NCBI GenBank assembly: GCA_963575745.1
Contig: CAUYUJ010016477.1
Coordinates: 156,501-220,500 of the forward strand
Length of the DNA: 64,000 nt
Direction of reading: 5' to 3'
DNA from: Prorocentrum cordatum
Taxonomy: Eukaryota; Sar; Dinophyceae; Prorocentrales; Prorocentraceae
This document shows, piece after piece, positions 1 to 9,947 of the stretch. The notes under the pieces were generated by a model. That model worked only from the letters and a program-made list of their open reading frames with translations. It made no database searches and had not been told where the DNA came from. The number at the start of each line of letters is the position of its first letter. Within the stretch, counting starts at the first letter, position 1. The position numbers and the translations under genes were made by a program.

Positions 1-339
1 CCAGTGGAGAAATAGTGTGCGGCATACGAACATACTGCTTATGTGCGGGGTTGGCAAATTGCTCAGTATTGCGCGGCTTTCAAACATAATCTCCTTTGTG
101 GGATGTTGCAAATTGATTGCTATTGTACAGACTTTCAAATTGATTCCTATAGTGTAGGAAGCACTTGCAATTCTTTTGTACACAATTGCGAACTAATTCC
201 AATTTATTGTGGGGTTATCCAATGGAACCCCTTTTGCGGGGTACTACGAACTGGTTCCCATTGTATAAGAAACACATGAGATCCTCTTGTACAGACTCAC
301 ACATTGATTCCTATTGTGCGGCCTTCAGACGGAATCAGT
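1..339 (+). repeat. Direct repeat DR1, copy 1
   Basis: This AT-richer stretch is repeated at 1,593-1,935. Shared blocks include ATAATCTCCTTT, ATGTTGCAAATTGATTGC, GGTTATCCAATGGAA and ACGAACTGGTTCCCATTGT in the same order. Internally it is itself a degenerate repeat of a roughly 45-bp unit built on ATTGATTCCTATTGTG. Short open frames cross it on both strands but none resembles a protein. Confidence 0.8.
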
Positions 340-880
340 TTGCGCCTGGCTCGGGGGGAACGCGGGGGCCTGGCCGACGAAAAAAAAACAACAAAGACAC
401 ACAACACAAAAAAACAATCTGGGGACAAAAAGCATTGTTTTTATGTGTACATTATATATACATATATACATGGTAAACGAATAAACCAAAAGGGCAATCT
501 GAAAACAACAGAAACCTGTATTTTCACAGTGTTTGGGTATTTGCAAATTGATTACGGTTGTGCGGCCTTCACATGGAATCCCTTTGCGCCTGGCTCGGGG
601 GGAGAGGGGGGGGCCCGCTGACGAAAAAAGCAAAAAAGACAAAAACGACAAACCAGTCAATCTCGGGGACAACAAACGCTGTGTTTTTGTCTGTATATTG
701 GATTTTAAGTGTAAGCCACGAAAAAAAACAATCTGGAAGCAAGGACAAAAACTGTATCTTCAAAGAGTTTGGGCATTTACACATTGACTCCCGTTGCGAA
801 GCCACCAAACATAATTCCTGAATAGGAATCAATTTGTAGAGTCCCAGAAAGGCATTTACATATTGATTTCCGATTGTACG
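340..880. repeat. Degenerate ~45-bp minisatellite
   Basis: The unit (ATTGATT, then TGTGCGGCCTTCA, then GGAATC) recurs near 300, 545 and 865. Two copies run into TTTGCGCCTGGCTCGGGGG followed by an A-rich stretch (345-410 and 590-650). The segment carries no recognisable gene. Confidence 0.65.
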
Positions 881-884
881 GCCA

Positions 885-1405
885 TCAAACTCGAGAAGTA
901 GAGGAGCCCCACAACGTCGAAAAACCATGACGAAATCAACAATTTTGGCCTCTCGGGGCACTCGTATGGGGCCTCGGGCGCGGGGCCGTCCTGGCGCCTT
1001 ATTGAAACATCTGGGGAGCTTCCTGGGGCGAGAGACTCATAATTTGGGTTCATGCTCCCTGTACGGCCGTCTGTACGTCCTCTTGGGCCGTCTTGGGCGC
1101 CCCTGGGGGCGTCTTGGAGCCCTGTTAGGCCGTCCGGGGCCTCTGGGCCCGCCCTGAAGAGGTGTTGGAAGCCTCTTGGGCTGTCGTGGATTGTCGGAAA
1201 CCGGAAACTCGACAAGTGGAGGACCCCAACAACATCGAACAACCCTGAGGAGATCAAATATTTGTGCCTCTCGAGGCGCTCGTCTGTGGCCTCGGGCGCC
1301 CACTGAAACCTGCCCAGGGACGTCCTGGCGCAACCTCGAAGCCTTCGGAGGCCGTCCAACAACCATCTGCGGCGGTGCCTGGTTGTGCTAGACTGGTCGG
1401 GTAAC
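885..1405. repeat. GC-rich CTTGGGCCGTC array with internal duplication
   Basis: A low-complexity array of CTTGGGCCGTC-like words occupies about 1,000-1,160. It is flanked by a diverged duplication: 890-985 resembles 1,205-1,300 (both with GGCCTCGGGCGC). The right edge (1,350-1,405) carries ACCATCTGCGGCGGTG, which recurs at about 1,948. This word family recurs through the window. Confidence 0.6.
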
Positions 1406-1592
1406 CGGTACGGCCATCAAACAGAACCCCTTTGTGGGACTCTACGCGTTGATTCCTATTAAGGAATTCTGTTTCGTGGCCTCGCAATGGGGATCATTCC
1501 CTTGCGTAGCATCCTCAGTGACTGTTGCTCGTCGCGCGCTGGCGGCGACGCCATCGCGTCTCACACCATGACATTCTCCATGGGAAACTGGC

Positions 1593-1995
1593 CAGTGGAT
1601 AAATAATATGCGGCGTACGAACAGAATCCTTTTGAGCGGGGTTGGCAAATGGATCACCATTGCGCGGCTTTCAAACATAATCTCCTTTGGGGTATGTTGC
1701 AAATTGATTGCTATTGTGTAGAGAAGGCAATTTGAATCCCTTTGTGCAGACATTCAAACGGATTCCTAGTGTCGGATACACTTGCATTTTTTGTACAGAC
1801 TTGCGAACTGCTTCCAGTCTATTGTGCGGTTATCCAATGGAATCCCTTTGTGGGGTGCTACGAACTGGTTCCCATTGTGTGGGAAACACATAAAAAACTT
1901 CTGTACAGACGCACACATTGATTCCTGCTGTTTTGGCCGTCCAAAAACCATCTGCGGCGGTGTCTGGTTGTGCTGGACTGGTCCGGTAAACTTTA
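1593..1995 (+). repeat. Direct repeat DR1, copy 2
   Basis: Second copy of the repeat at 1-339, about 1.59 kb away in the same orientation, with scattered substitutions and small indels. Its right end adds ACCATCTGCGGCGGTG and a GGTTGTGCTGGACTGGTC block, also found at 1,360-1,400. Confidence 0.8.
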
Positions 1996-2256
1996 ATCAC
2001 AACTCGCCATCGCTCGGACGTCCACTCCCTGTGCTTTTTTCGGTTTCGTGTGTGGTTTTTTCGCCAAATGATCAAGGATGCTCCTCGATGGTCCTCGCCG
2101 AAGGAAAAATGCACACGTCCGAGCGATGCCAAGACAATGTGAAACGCTGGGGCGCCCATGGCGCCATTTTGGGGGCCACGAGGGCGCCCCTGAGGGCCCC
2201 AGGAGCTCCCGTGCCAACCCGTGGCCGTGATTCTGGGCCCGCTCCTGGCCTACGCC

Positions 2257-2261
<5 letters not shown>

Positions 2262-2287
<26 letters not shown>

Positions 2288-2640
2288 CTATCTACTTATC
2301 TATCTATCTATCTATGACGGTCTATGTGTATGTATGTATGTGTGTGTATGTATGTATGTATGTATGTATGTATGTAGGTATATATATATATATCTATGTA
2401 TACATGTATGTATGTTTGTATGTACATATGTATGCATGTACGTATGCATGTTGGCATGCATGCATGTATGTAGGTATGTATATCTGTATGTATGCATGCA
2501 TGCATGTATGTATGTGTATATTTGCGTATGTATGTATGCGTGCATGCATGTATGGATGTATGTGTGTGTACGTATGTTCGTATGAATGTATGCATGTATA
2601 CGTGTGTGCATGTAGGTGTCTATGCATGCATTGCTTCGCT
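2262..2640. repeat. TA / ATCT / TATG microsatellite
   Basis: A pure TA run at 2,262-2,286 passes into ATCT repeats and then about 300 bp of TATG/TGTA-type tetranucleotides. Long frames on both strands are Tyr/Val/Cys or Ile/His/Thr-rich low complexity and are not genes. The preceding 265 bases (1,996-2,261) show nothing recognisable. Confidence 0.9.
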
Positions 2641-2719
2641 CATGCATTTTTAGTTTCACATGTCTGTTTATCTATATCGTTCGGTATGTACGCATGTCTG
2701 TATGTATACAAACATATAT

Positions 2720-2786
2720 GACCACATTAACTGCACAACATCGATTGCTTGACCCACTGTCTGGGGTCCACGCTGGCTAACATATG
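2720..2786 (+). repeat. Remnant of ACCACAT minisatellite with GGGTCCACGCTGGC border
   Basis: A short ACCACATTAACTGCACAACAT run is followed at 2,763-2,785 by GGGTCCACGCTGGCTAACAT. The same border sequence follows the same kind of minisatellite at 16,611 and 27,597, which marks one end of a dispersed element. Confidence 0.6.
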
Positions 2787-2816
2787 TCAATGTTAAGACA
2801 TATAGATGCATTGAGA

Positions 2817-2850
2817 AAAAGCGAGAGAGAGAGAGAGAGAGAGGAAGCGA

Positions 2851-2890
<40 letters not shown>

Positions 2891-2891
2891 A

Positions 2892-2924
<33 letters not shown>

Positions 2925-3090
2925 CAGAGAGAGAGTGAACAATAGAGATAATGAGAAAAGGAGAGGGAGATAAAGAGAGAGAGAGAGAGAGAGAGAGCGA
3001 GGAACAGCAACATAGATTCATATATGTATATATCCAGAGAGAGGGGGATAACGACAGGAAGAGAGAGAGAGAGAGAGCGAGAGGGAGATG
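2817..3090. repeat. GA microsatellite
   Basis: Interrupted GA dinucleotide repeats with a short TATA insert at 2,892-2,908 and a unique interruption at 3,002-3,045. Confidence 0.9.
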
Positions 3091-4105
3091 AGTGAGAAGG
3101 GGAAGAAGCGGCCTCCCGTATTGAAAACACAAATCACAACAGTTGGCAATGATCCGGGCAAGAAATGAAGAGCCTTGTCCTTCGTCCTGGCGCGGTCAGC
3201 TGCAATGTGCAATGCCCAGCTAACGAAGCGCAATGACAGACGTTGTCATTCGCAACATAAGCGCTTGCATGTGGCATTCGCGGCATGGATCTGGTCGAAC
3301 TTACCCAATATTCAAAGTCTGCCCGGTGGCGCATTCTACGCAACACATCAAGACATATCGATCGCCAGGTGAGTCCTCGCATATTTACCAAACGTGACCT
3401 CACTCATGGCGCACCAGTGCAGCGGTGAGAAAGCGAACTCATGCTAGCAAAGGTGTGTGCATGAGGGATATCGGGCAACCGATGGAACTTCTAAGGAAAC
3501 GCGCAAACAATCAAGCAAGGAAGGGTGCATTCAAACAACTTGTAAGACATCGGGAGACACATCGCGCAATCACTCATGCGTGCCAACACACATGTACATA
3601 CAAACCTTGGCAAACAAGCACGCACGTTAGCAGGTGCGCGCGCAAGCAGGTATGCACTCAATCAAACTGCCCATCACCTGAGCAAGCAAGGGGTCAACCA
3701 AACAAGCAATCACCCAACAATGAGCGAGCATATGCGAGCGACAATGAAAAAAAACATGCGCGGGCAAACGAACCATAATTACCCTGTGACGTACCCAGCC
3801 CTTCTGCAGTAAGTGACAAGAAGGGTGGGTCCATATGGTATGGCTGATGGCAGCACAAGGTGCGCCATTGGTTGTGCGAGCTATATGGGAAGCGTGCAGC
3901 GCGACTCACAGGACAGCAACATATGGACGAGGACTTAAGCCCCAGGCTCGAAAAAAGGGGGGTGGGAACGAGGGGGAGGAACACAATGGAAGAGGGGCCG
4001 AACAGTCAATGCGACAGCAGCAGTGAGACGGCGGAAGGAGGACAGGAGGAGGACGAGGGGAGAATGGGAGGAGGGCGAAAGGAGGACGGGAGCAGGACGG
4101 GAGGA
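3091..4105. other. Non-repetitive stretch, no gene recognised
   Basis: About 1 kb of mixed-composition DNA. Open frames up to about 120 codons occur on both strands but none shows a motif or family resemblance. Purine-rich GGAGGACGGGAGG words appear near 4,030-4,110. Confidence 0.4.
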
Positions 4106-4335
4106 GAACGGGAGGAGCAAGATCAAGCAAGCGCAAGCAAGCGGAAGCAATCAGGCGCAAGCGAGCAATACCAAGCAAGCAAGGGCCAGCGATCAAGTGC
4201 GTGCAAGCAAAGGCAAGCAGGAGCAAGCAAACGAGAGCAAACACGCAAGAGCAAGCAAGTACATGCCATTGGAAAAAGGGGGCGGGTGCCAATGGAAAAG
4301 GGGGGGGGATGCCATTGGAAAAAGGGGGGGTCCTA
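4106..4335. repeat. AGCAAGC repeats followed by a ~27-bp tandem repeat
   Basis: AGCAAGCAA-type words fill 4,106-4,262. Then GCCATTGGAAAAAGGGGG is repeated three times with drift at 4,264-4,335. Confidence 0.8.
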
Positions 4336-4394
4336 AAGACCAATTGCTTATGATGTGCTAAGACTTCTATAGGGCAAGCCTACTTGGAGAAAAT

Positions 4395-4795
4395 ATGGCG
4401 ATCATTTTCCAGTGGCGGACTGGGCAAGCAGCACGGCCTGCGCCATGTCGATCTGGCGTTCCAAAGCCGTTGGACATCCCAGCAGATCTCACATTTGGCG
4501 ACAGTTTCGCATATCGCAACCTCCCAGGGATGGCGAGGTCAACTTTATGTCCGCGTGGGGCGTCACTCCGCTGGACACCCAAGCAGACATCGAACGTGGC
4601 GACAATTTCGCACATCGCAGTTCCCCAGGGATGGTGAGGTCTAATTAGGTCCGCGTGGGGCGTCACTCCGCTGGGCCCTTCCAGCAGCCCTGGAAAGTGG
4701 CGACAGTTTCGCAGATCGCACCCCCAGCGATGGCGAGGTCAAACTTAGGCCCGCGTAGGGCCTTCCGAAGTCGTATTGCACCCAACTCAACGATG
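4395..4795. repeat. Tandem ~100-bp repeat, family shared with 53.6-54.0 kb
   Basis: Three to four diverged units share GGCGACAGTTTCGCA, then AGGGATGGCGAGGTC, then CACTCCGCTGG. The same ordered words (CACTCCGCTGGACCTTCCAG, CGACAGTT) recur in the tandem repeats at 53,630-53,950. Confidence 0.7.
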
Positions 4796-5019
4796 TGGAG
4801 GCGGGCTACGACGCTGTAGCGGAGGTCGGTGCTGGGCGGGCCGAATCCGGACGAGGGGATCAAAAACAATGGCATCAGCCTCACTCCCACCCCATGGCAG
4901 TTTCCCTGTCAAGATCCCCTCCCATACCATCTCAGAAACAACCTAAGCGCGTCGCTGGCGGGCAAAACTTTGGCGCTTCCCCGGAGGTCCAGGAACAATC
5001 TGCGGGCAAGGCGTTGGCA

Positions 5020-5990
5020 CGGCACCGCGGCACGGCACGGCACCTCGGCCCGACGAAACCCACACTCCGAGTGCCTCAATGCACCGTGGCACGGCACCGC
5101 GAGTCATGGCATTCCAGGGCATGGCATGGCACCACCTGCCTTTCCTAATCGCGTCCTGGATGCGTATCTCAATGCACGCCACGGCACGGCACCACGGCAT
5201 CCCTGGCCCATTAGATTGCATTCTGGTTCCATCAATGCCACACGGCACGATACAGCACGACGCTCCACGGCGTGGCATTCTCGCGGCGTGGCATTCTCGC
5301 GGCCCCGCACCACGATACGGAACCACGCCATTGCACGGCACCTCTGCCCCCATATGATAGCGTTCTAGGTCTCTCAACGCACCGCGGCACAGCAAGCACG
5401 ACAACACGACACAGTGGCACGGCAAGACGCCGTGGCACGACACGGCGCCTTTACCTCACAAGACCGCGTTTTTGGCACCCTGATCGCACCACGGCACGGC
5501 ACGGCACCGCGGCACGGCATAGCACCACCAACGCACCAGATCGCGTAGATCGCGTTTTGGCTCCCTCGATGCAGTGGCACGACCACAACGTGGCATTTGC
5601 ACGGCCCCGCACCACTTCACGGCAACTCTCCCCCACCAGATTGCTTTGTGGGTACCTCAGTGCACTGCGGCACGGCGTGGCGCCACATGCAACACGACAC
5701 TGGCATCGGCACGGCACGGCATGGGAAAGCGTGGCAAAACACGGCCGGGTGAGGCGCGGCACGACGAGGGCACAAACACGGTACGGCACAAGACCACGGT
5801 ACGGCACAACACCACGGCGCGGCATGGTGCGGGCATCGGCACGGCACGACACGGCAAAAGCATCGACACAACACGGCACGCGTGTAAACACGGCACGGCA
5901 CCCGCACGGCACCCGTACGGAAGGGCACGGCGCAGGTACCAACACGGCACGACACGGACATCGTCACGGCACGGCAGGGGAACCTGTGAC
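5020..5990. repeat. CACGG-based satellite
   Basis: Nearly 1 kb of GGCACGGCAC-type words with irregular spacers, densest at 5,700-5,970. Frames on both strands stay open only because the satellite lacks stops. They encode low-complexity His/Gly/Thr/Ala/Arg or Cys/Val/Pro/Arg peptides. Confidence 0.85.
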
Positions 5991-5999
5991 CCACCAGAT

Positions 6000-6620
6000 C
6001 GTCGCTTGATGGCCCGATCAACGCACCAACGGCGCAACAGTGTACATCTGCCCCCCATATCCAATTTGTTTTCTTTCAGGCCTCCTCGAGAGTTTGCAAA
6101 GACGCCTGAAAGATGCTTTTCGTATTCATCTCAAGCGAAGATGGCTGCTTTTGGTTCCCAATCAAGACTACCCGGTCTAGAGCTTCGGCTAAGAAACTAA
6201 AAGAAGCTTGGGTGGCCAATCTTCAGACTTGGTTGACTTGCCAAATTCCCGAAGACACCCCTCAGAGATAGACAATGTGCAAGCAACCGTTGCCGACTAC
6301 ATATATGAGAGCCATCACGCGATAGTAGCGACACGAATCCATGAATCTCTGGCGTGGCCTTACATGTACTTACAATTCTGAATGCAGACGATGCAAAAGG
6401 GACCGACGTAACATATTGAAGACATATTGTCAAACACAATAGAATATTAACGAACTGGAAACAAGAACAGACTGCCACTTGCTGCTGGTTTCCTTTGCTT
6501 TCCGTCGCCCTGCCTATATTTGCTTTGCTGACCAATCGTAGGCTTCAGGCATGTTTTTTTCGAGCTCGTCCCCCGAACAGTGCTTGCACTTAGGGGTTCA
6601 TCCTTTTCATCTAAGAAGCT
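6000..6620. other. Lower-GC unique segment with a splice-acceptor-like site
   Basis: This segment is not repetitive. At 6,066-6,081 the pyrimidine tract TTTGTTTTCTTTCAG would be a good 3' splice acceptor, but the reading frames after it close within about 40 codons. No protein family is recognisable. Confidence 0.3.
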
Positions 6621-6659
6621 GGGCCTTCTTACCGCTCAGGCAGCTGTGTTGTCGCCGTT

Positions 6660-6920
6660 TCTAGAGGCCTCCTAGATGGGGGGTCGGAGTAGATGGGGTC
6701 GGAAGATCTCGCCGCATCGCTGATACATCGGCGATGCATCGCCGATGCATCGGCGATGCATCGGCCATGCACTGGCGACGTCGGCGATACATCCGCGACT
6801 TCGGCGTGGCGCACATCGGGCCTCACCTCGAGCCGAATCGCCGATGCATCGGCGATGCATCGGCGTTACGGCGAGATCTTTCGACCCCATCTACTTCGAC
6901 CCCATCTGGGAGGCCTAGAG
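6660..6920. repeat. Palindromic foldback element F2, copy 1
   Basis: Left arm (from CTAGAGGCCTCC at 6,661) and right arm (ending GGAGGCCTAGAG at 6,920) are inverted copies of about 75-80 bp. They share AGATGGGGTCG and AGATCTCGCCG. The centre is made of GGCGATGCATCGCC-type units, themselves palindromic around ATGCAT. A second copy lies at 17,407-17,605. Confidence 0.85.
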
Positions 6921-6952
6921 TCTCCACCCCGTCGCTCGGCAAGGGCTCCCAA

Positions 6953-6981
6953 CTTCGCGCTTCGCGCTGCGCGAAGCGCGA
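6953..6981. repeat. Short perfect hairpin
   Basis: A 14-bp inverted repeat, TTCGCGCTTCGCGC and its complement, with a one-base centre. Related GCGAAGCGCGAATAACTTCGC words recur at 7,060-7,082. Confidence 0.75.
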
Positions 6982-7109
6982 ATAACTTCGCGCTCTCGCG
7001 CCGCCCACCCAAAGGGAAAAAAGGAGGAAGAGGAAAAGGGGGAGAAGGAACGAGGACCGCGAAGCGCGAATAACTTCGCGCCCTCGAAGGCGCCCTTGCT
7101 CAAGCAGCT

Positions 7110-7275
7110 GTGCTGTCGCCGTCACCGCCCCGTCGCCGCCCGTCGTCAAGGCCCGTCTGCCGGTCTGCCGGCCATGCCGCCGTAGCGCCGCTCCGTCGCC
7201 CCGCTTCGCTGCCGCCCGCCTGCCTGCCCGTCCGGCGGCTCTGTTGTCGCCGCCTTGCCGCCCCGTCGCCGCCTC
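7110..7275. repeat. GTCGCCGCC-type low-complexity repeat
   Basis: CCGTCGCCGCC and CTGCCGG words in irregular tandem. It lies directly beside palindrome F3. Confidence 0.7.
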
Positions 7276-7284
7276 GTCGCCGCC

Positions 7285-7509
7285 TATATTTTGGACGCCC
7301 GAAATGGGTACGGAAAGAATGGGTACAATGCCCAAAAACAAATGTTGTCCCAAACCAACAGCGGCCGCTGTTGGGCTGGCGGCCTCCTGTCTCGAATGGA
7401 CGCAGGCCGCGGCGGCGCGGACAGCGAGCCCTGTTCAGAATGAGCAACAACTGCTGTTGGGCATCGTACCCATTCTTTCCGTGCCCATTTCGGGCGTCCA
7501 AATATTTTG
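7285..7509. repeat. Palindromic foldback element F3, copy 1
   Basis: Arms 7,285-7,352 and 7,445-7,509 are inverted copies at roughly 85-90% identity. Both contain GGACGCCCGAAATGGG, CGGAAAGAATGGGTAC and ATGCCCAA. Inside, CCAACAGCGGCCGCTGTTGG at 7,355-7,374 is a perfect 20-bp palindrome. A weaker hairpin (GGCGGCCT with AGGCCGC) follows. A second, one-armed copy lies at 32,881-33,055. Confidence 0.85.
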
Positions 7510-7639
7510 CACCACCACGGCTCTGCAACATCATTCTTCCAACATCACGGTATTTGCAATATCGTTGTTTGTGTATGCGAGAATAATATTTTGTTTTTAA
7601 AACGTATCATGAACAAAAAATAAGCAACACACTCGGTTT

Positions 7640-8290
7640 TGCAACATCAAAGTTCAAAAACTCTTGCGTTCGCGCTCGTGCGGGTTCTTAAACCAACCAT
7701 CGGTTTCCAGCATTTTCGTCACACTCTGCCAGACGGGTCTCTCGTGCCGCATGTCGAACTCATTCGAACGTCCTTGCGCGCGTGTGCTGGGGGGGGGGGG
7801 CGGTCCGTGGCAAATAAGACCAAGCGGGCCAATCGCGCGTCGGCCGCGCGCTAATGTCGAATTCCTTCAAACACCTTCGTCGCCCACGCGAGGACATCGC
7901 CACCGTGATCGGTAGGCGTTATCAAATTCGGCGCCGTCATTGGCGTTGCCGTCGTCATCGCTACCATCGCCACCATCGCTACTCTCATAATCGTGTCTAC
8001 GGTTGTCGGCGCCGCCATGTTACCGCGCCCGCCCAAGTCACCGATTTGCACAGAAGTGCCCGCTGGGAAATGCCACGCGGTCAGCGCCACCGCGGCCGCG
8101 CCGGTCGCGCCAAACTAAGTGGCCGCCGTGCGCGCGAGCGTTCGCGGGCTAGCGCGGCCGCCCACATGCACCAGCCAACGCCACCCACTCCTCGCAATCG
8201 CCGCCGCATGGGTTTTGCAAACCAAGTTACGCTTGGGTGGGTGAGATGTTTGAAAAAGTGTGTCAACTCGTTTGTGGAAAATCGATTGTA
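7640..8290 (+). repeat. Dispersed ~0.6-kb repeat with hydrophobic frame, copy 1
   Basis: One of four related units (others near 8,930, 21,780 and 22,500). Shared blocks include TTCGAACG, a G homopolymer, GGCAAATAAGACCA, TGTCGAATTCCT, CTTCGTCGCCCACGCG and CCGCGCCCGCCC. On the plus strand about 7,910-8,030 a frame encodes GVIKFGAVIGVAVVIATIAT and continues hydrophobic for about 40 residues. It then reads PRPPKSP and closes at the TAA at 8,115. This could be a membrane-spanning exon or a chance property of GTC/ATC-rich DNA. I do not recognise a family. Confidence 0.65.
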
Positions 8291-8499
8291 CCGCATAGAT
8301 TTTCTTTTTTTCTTTAAGACATAATCGGATCTCCCCGTCCCCAGGGGTAACCGGCCACCTTTTCGTATGGCAATTTACGTATGATTCTGCCGCACCGTCC
8401 ATCCTTATCATGAGCTCGTACCACCCCAGGCAGGCCGATATCGCCCCGTCTCATCCTCTGCCAAAAAAACATGCTATGCGAGCGCACTCGTTTATCAAA

Positions 8500-8925
8500 A
8501 ATGATAAGTTTTCAAAAATCCCTTGCAACACATATGGAACGAAATAGACACGCGCGGATCGTCGCGCGCGCATGCCGGAATCTTTCAACGACCATAGGTT
8601 TCGTAGAAAATGCAGAATCGAAAATCGAGAGCCACGGCAACATATTAAAGAACACGTGATATCGATGACTTTCAAAAACACATGCCACCCGCGCTCTTGC
8701 GAACTCTTAAAACAACCTCAGCTTCCATCCTTTTCATTACATGTAATTTCACGGGCCTCTGGTGCGCGCGCGGCGAATTTGTTCGAACGCCCTTGCACGC
8801 GTACTGTCGTAAGAATTGCTTGCAACAGGTGAGACGAAGTGCACGCGCGCGCGTCGTCGCGCGCGCATGCCGAAACCCTTCAGCCTCTTCAGGATTCGAA
8901 AATATTTCAAATACGGGTGTCCCGA
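8500..8925 (+). repeat. Upstream companion segment of the ~0.6-kb repeat
   Basis: Two related pieces (8,560-8,620 and 8,850-8,910) share CGCGCGCGCATGCCG followed by TTCA and an A/T-rich stretch. The second has the ATTTCAAATACGGGTGTCCCG block that recurs diverged at 21,545-21,560 and 22,615-22,640. The segment recurs upstream of each hydrophobic unit. Confidence 0.5.
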
Positions 8926-8929
8926 AAAC

Positions 8930-9610
8930 ATATCAACTCACATGGTTTTGCAACATCCATTTTCAATGGAGCAAAAACTCTGCGTTCGCGGCCGTGCGGT
9001 TTCTCAAGGAAACGATCGGTTTCCCAACGTTTCCATCACATTCTGCCACACGGTCCTCTCGCGCCGCATGTCGGACTCATTCGAACGCCCTTGCGCGCGT
9101 GCTGGGGTGGGGGGCGCGATCCCCGTCAAATAAGACCACGCGGGCCGCTCGCGCGCGTCGGCCGCGCGCGCATGTCGAATTCCTGTAAAAACACCTTCGT
9201 CGCCCACGCGGGGACATCGTCATCGTGATCGGCGGGCGTTATCAACATCGGCGCCGTCATTGGCCTTGCCGTCGTCATCGCCACCATCGTCACCATCGTC
9301 GCTCTTCTCATAATCGTGTCTACCGTTGTCGGCGTCGCCATGATACCGCGCCCGCCCAAGCAACAGGCTCGCACAGAAGTGCCCGCTGGGAAGTGCCAGG
9401 CGGTCAGGGCCACCACGGCCGCGTCGGTCGCGCCAAACTAGCTGGCCGCAGAGCGCGCCAGCATGCGCGGGCTAACGCGGCCGCAGAAATGCACCAGCCA
9501 ACGTCATCCACTCTTCGTAATCACAACCGCATGGGTTTTTCAATCCACGTTGCGGGTGTGTGGGTGGGTTTTTTTGCACAGCATAAAATTTGTCAACTCG
9601 TTTGTAAAAA
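8930..9610 (+). repeat. Dispersed ~0.6-kb repeat with hydrophobic frame, copy 2
   Basis: Colinear with copy 1. The plus-strand frame at about 9,235-9,360 encodes GVINIGAVIGLAVVIATIVT, then a further 20 or so hydrophobic residues and a PRPPKQQ tail, closing at TAG. Relative to copy 1, one indel of three bases keeps frame, and several differences fall at third positions. Confidence 0.65.
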
Positions 9611-9945
9611 CCAATTGCACCACATAGTGCACCACGTCGATTGCACCACATCTATTGCACCGCGTAGATTGCACAACGTAGGTTTCACCGCACAAATTGC
9701 ACAACGTCGGATGCACAGCATCGGTTTTCGCACCACATCTGTTGCACACATTTCGCAGCATAGATGACACCACATATTTTACGCCACGTAGGTTGCACCA
9801 CACATGTAGCTCCAGGAATAATGCACAACATACATTGCACAACATCTACGGCACTACACATATTGCATCATGCCAGTTGCACAACATATATTGCGCACAC
9901 AGCGTGCACCACATAGTTTGCGCCACGTAGGTTGTACCAAATCCG
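9610..9945. repeat. TTGCACCACRTAG minisatellite
   Basis: About twenty imperfect 15-18-bp units of TTGCACCACATAG type. The same family occurs near 11,500, 16,520, 20,040 (reverse), 23,235 and 27,195. Confidence 0.9.
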
Positions 9946-9947
9946 CC

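Noticed and set aside
6690-6890. MHRRCIGDAS repeat peptide conserved between 6.7 and 17.5 kb
   Set aside because: The GCGATGCATCGC unit is self-complementary and reads similarly on both strands and in several frames. The conservation is of the palindrome, not of a protein.
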